A stretch of 64,000 bases of DNA from Owenia fusiformis. Taxonomy: Eukaryota; Annelida; Polychaeta; Sabellida; Oweniidae. The stretch spans positions 13,373,754 to 13,437,753 of the forward strand of contig CAIIXF020000011.1 of NCBI GenBank assembly GCA_903813345.2, written 5' to 3'. The notes under the pieces are model-generated. The model was given only the letters and a program-made list of their open reading frames with translations, was not told the DNA's origin and ran no database searches. Positions 61,203-64,000 of this stretch are shown piece after piece; position 1 is the stretch's first letter; the number at the start of each line of letters is the position of its first letter. A program made the translations under genes and the position numbers.

Positions 61203-61520
61203 CTGAAAATAACATTCTTTCTAATCAACTCCTTTTCCAGGTCTATGTTGTATAAAAATGTGTCATTTGCATTTGAGTTCCTAGTCAAAGCACATGTCCA
61301 GTTTGTCCCATTCAATAATATTCCTTGACTCAATATCAGCTAGCAACATAACTAAGCAAGCCAATTGACCTCTGAAAATAACATTCTTTCCAATCAACTA
61401 CTTTCTTGTATCAAAATGTGTCATTGCTTCCGAGTAACCAATCAAAGTACATGTTTTCCCATTCACTATTTATCCTTGACTTGAAATAAGCTACATGTAC
61501 CAACAAAACCAACAGAGACC
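61203..61520. repeat. Diverged 169-bp tandem duplication
   Basis: 'ctgaaaataacattctttc' at 61203 recurs at 61372. It is followed in both copies by 'caatcaact', 'aaaatgtgtcatt', 'caaag.acatgt' and 'ccttgact'. Older than the 188-bp duplication at 2.9 kb. Confidence 0.75.
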
Positions 61521-62914
61521 TCGAACAGAGTAACATATTTCCCAATAATTAGTTACTTAGCCACCAATGTTGTACTATACAGTACAGCTAATCTATACCC
61601 AGTCTTCTACACAACAAAATTCTTGCACTGTACTTATGAACTACAATGCTGATACAAATTAATTAATAAGCCGTATAGTTGGCATATTTTCTTGAATTTT
61701 AACGTTTAATGTCCCAAACTCCCACAGACTGCAGAAAAGTATACACCGTAAATCATATTTACCAAACCGAGTGTCTCCAAGGCTTTATACCAGCGTTACG
61801 CATAATGTATTTGTCACGAGTTTGAGCTGAGAGGAGGGAAATTAGTGCAACAGATTTTGGACAGTCATATGTTTGATTTTGGCCATTTTCTAGGAATTTA
61901 AACAGGTGCATATGTTAGGTCAATGCATTACCTCCAGGAAAATCACTTCTAGAGATGATAAAATAATTTCAACTTTGAGACAGGGTAGATGCAAACAACC
62001 CACCCATATGTTTTTTCTGAAATGTTTTCCTGATTTTCAACCCCTTCCATCTTTGCTTTTTTAATTTTTCTTGCATTAATATGTTGCATTTTGACACACA
62101 ATTAATCCCTTAAAAGGAATAAGTGATTCCATTTAGATAAAGTGGAAAACAGTATTTCCCATGTTATTTTCCCATAGGGAAAAATCATTGCTTTCAAAGA
62201 TATAGAAATGTCATTTACCGAACAATTACCGAACATTTGTGAAAATTGATTCTTTGTTCTTGATTTTATAATTTACATGTGTGTGTATTCGTCTACACTT
62301 TGGTCTAAATTATAAATCATCACAAACAGGTCCTAGAATTTAACAGACAAATACAGCAGACGACCCATTCATACTTTCCGTGCAGCATTTCATTCAGACC
62401 AATAGTTCAACTGTAGATAATGCAATTTTTCTATCTTAGAACAGGCCATCCTCCTCTGCCCTGTCCTAAACCCGTCTGCAGAAGAGACCACAAAACATTA
62501 TTTTCAAATATCTTAATTATTTTAATATCAGACATGGTTGGATGTTACATCACAAAATTAAAGTTCAAGGTCAATACAGTATTTCGTGATAAAGGCAAAG
62601 CCACCCTGGAAGTAAACACAAGGAAAATGGAAAAGTCCAAAAAGCATTAACACAAATTTCAATCAAAACATCAAGTACTGTGCTTATGCTTCATCATGAA
62701 CAAAACATAGCTGATATGGTTTCATTAAAATGTGTGTTCTAACCTCTACAGTCAAAACAGAAATGTTTGTGACTACTTTGAATTTAAAAAATAAGCAATC
62801 GAATGACCATATTGAAACAGTTTGTGTAAAAATAGAAACATTTATATTTATCCTAACTTTTGTATATTTCAGATAGTAATGTATAATGTGCAGACTTGCC
62901 AACCTAAATGAAAA
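61521..62914. other. AT-rich DNA, no gene recognised
   Basis: The short frames (62420-62650 plus, 62684-62902 minus) match nothing I know. No repeat structure seen. Confidence 0.45.
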
Positions 62915-63545
62915 ATTTACGTAGTTTTTTGAAAAAAAGCGTGAGTTTTCACGGGAGATTTTTGAAAAAAACGGTAGTTCTTATGGGAGATTTAAAACAC
63001 GGGAGTTTTTGAGGTAGATTTTGAAAAAAACTGGAGTTTTTATGGGAGATTCTTAAAAAATGGGAGTTTTTACGGGAGATTTAAAAAAAAAGATATTTTT
63101 CGCTGTAAATTTTAAAAAACATGACTTTTTTTAGGGGAGATTTCAGAAAAAACAGGAGTTTTTACGGTAGGGTTTTTGAGGTAGATTTTTAAAAATGACC
63201 GGGGGTTTTTACAGTAGATTTTTGAAAAAACGGGAGTTTTTACGGTAGATATATGAAAAAACTGGAGTTCTTACGGTAGGTTACTGAAAAAACGGGTGTT
63301 TTACGGTAGATTTTGAAAAAACGTGACTTTTTAAGGTAGATTATTGAAAAACGGGAGTTTTTACGGTAGATTTTGAAAGAACGAGAGTTTTTACGGTAGA
63401 TTTCGGAAAAAACAGGAGTTCTTACGGTAGGTTACTGAAAAAACGGGTGTTTTACGGTAGATTTGAAAAAACGTGACTTTTTAAGGTAGATTATTGAAAA
63501 ACGGGAGTTTTTACGGTCAATTTTGAAAAACGGGAGTTTTTACTT
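62915..63545 (+). repeat. ~30-bp minisatellite, about 20 copies
   Basis: Unit approximately 'acgggagtttttacggtag' plus 'attttgaaaaa' (ttacggtag at 63361 and 63391). The first copies (to about 63180) are diverged, with 'gggagattt' in place of 'ggtagattt'; the later ones are more uniform. Confidence 0.9.
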
Positions 63546-64000
63546 ACGGTATTAAATCCAGCGATTTAATTGGTTGAAATTATTATGATGCATGCGCAGT
63601 TAATAAATTAATTAGAACTTACAATGTAAGATAGAGGTCACTTACGTTCATTATTTCACAGCAGTCCCTACCCATAATGCGCCTTATATTCTGAAATATT
63701 TTGTTTAGCGCCATGTAAAAACAAAATGTATTCTCCCGACAGAAGTATGACAGAATATGAACTGGCCTCCGTTTGTGGACATTTGGTGTGCAAACTTATA
63801 CCGAACTGATCGCTGAAAAGCAATTTGAATCATTTATGAAAGTATCGATAGTGAACCATGGGAGCCAATCCTTCTTGGAGTAAAAGAAAGAAGAAGCGTG
63901 CCTGCAATAATCAAGGTCACAAATTTGTCAAATTCCTATTAAATACGGTAGATTTCGACAGCAAAAAACAGAGATTTTACTGGAGTTATACCAAGAATAC
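63546..64000. other. Unique DNA to the window end
   Basis: No gene seen. 'tacggtagatttcgacag' near 63945 and 'gagattttactggagtt' near 63970 are stray relatives of the preceding minisatellite unit, so the element containing it may continue past the window. Confidence 0.45.

Overview
This window reads as nuclear DNA of an animal, most likely a marine invertebrate; I cannot fix the phylum. It is AT-rich and holds no convincing intact protein gene, no rRNA and no prokaryotic gene organisation. It is packed with tandem repeats, nested insertions and short foldback elements. The longest open frames (up to 356 codons) are by-products of repeats whose period is not a multiple of three.

Layout. 1-7 kb: AT-rich unique DNA with small foldbacks and two short tandem duplications (80 and 188 bp). 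6.6-10.1 kb: a degenerate minus-strand exon/intron-like module family, clearly related to 34.3-36.1 kb. 10.09-27.0 kb: about 115 copies of a 145-bp monomer. Each carries, on the minus strand, a 70-nt tRNA-Gly-like body with A box and B box, usually followed by a short T run like a Pol III terminator. The array has higher-order repeats of about 2.75-3.6 kb. 29.0-33.6 kb: a minisatellite (about 82 bp, shortening to 45 bp) interrupted by two larger insertions and two tiny palindromic ones. 34.7-35.2 kb: about 110-bp repeats like those at 7-9 kb. 35.3-54.3 kb: just over four near-identical tandem units of about 4.5-4.6 kb. Each contains exon-like segments A, B and C on the minus strand with good splice-like ends, plus a 19-bp minisatellite whose copy number differs strongly between units. 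54.3-61 kb: copies of a dispersed family rich in 'aaaatggccgcc' motifs, with younger elements nested inside. Two of these can be polarised by uninterrupted paralogous copies in the same window. 62.9-63.5 kb: a 30-bp minisatellite.

How it fits together. The minus-strand exon-like modules are the only part that looks derived from a protein gene. Segment A (52 codons, phase 1 at both ends) is fully open in three copies, and the cysteine spacing recalls half of a WSC-type extracellular domain. Segment B, and the 110-bp repeats homologous to it, recall the other half. Copies of B and C carry stops, so the present state looks like a decaying, tandemly amplified gene fragment or a non-coding transcript family. 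The tRNA-like array starts inside one old copy of this module. All statements come from reading by eye; no alignment, folding or database search was run.
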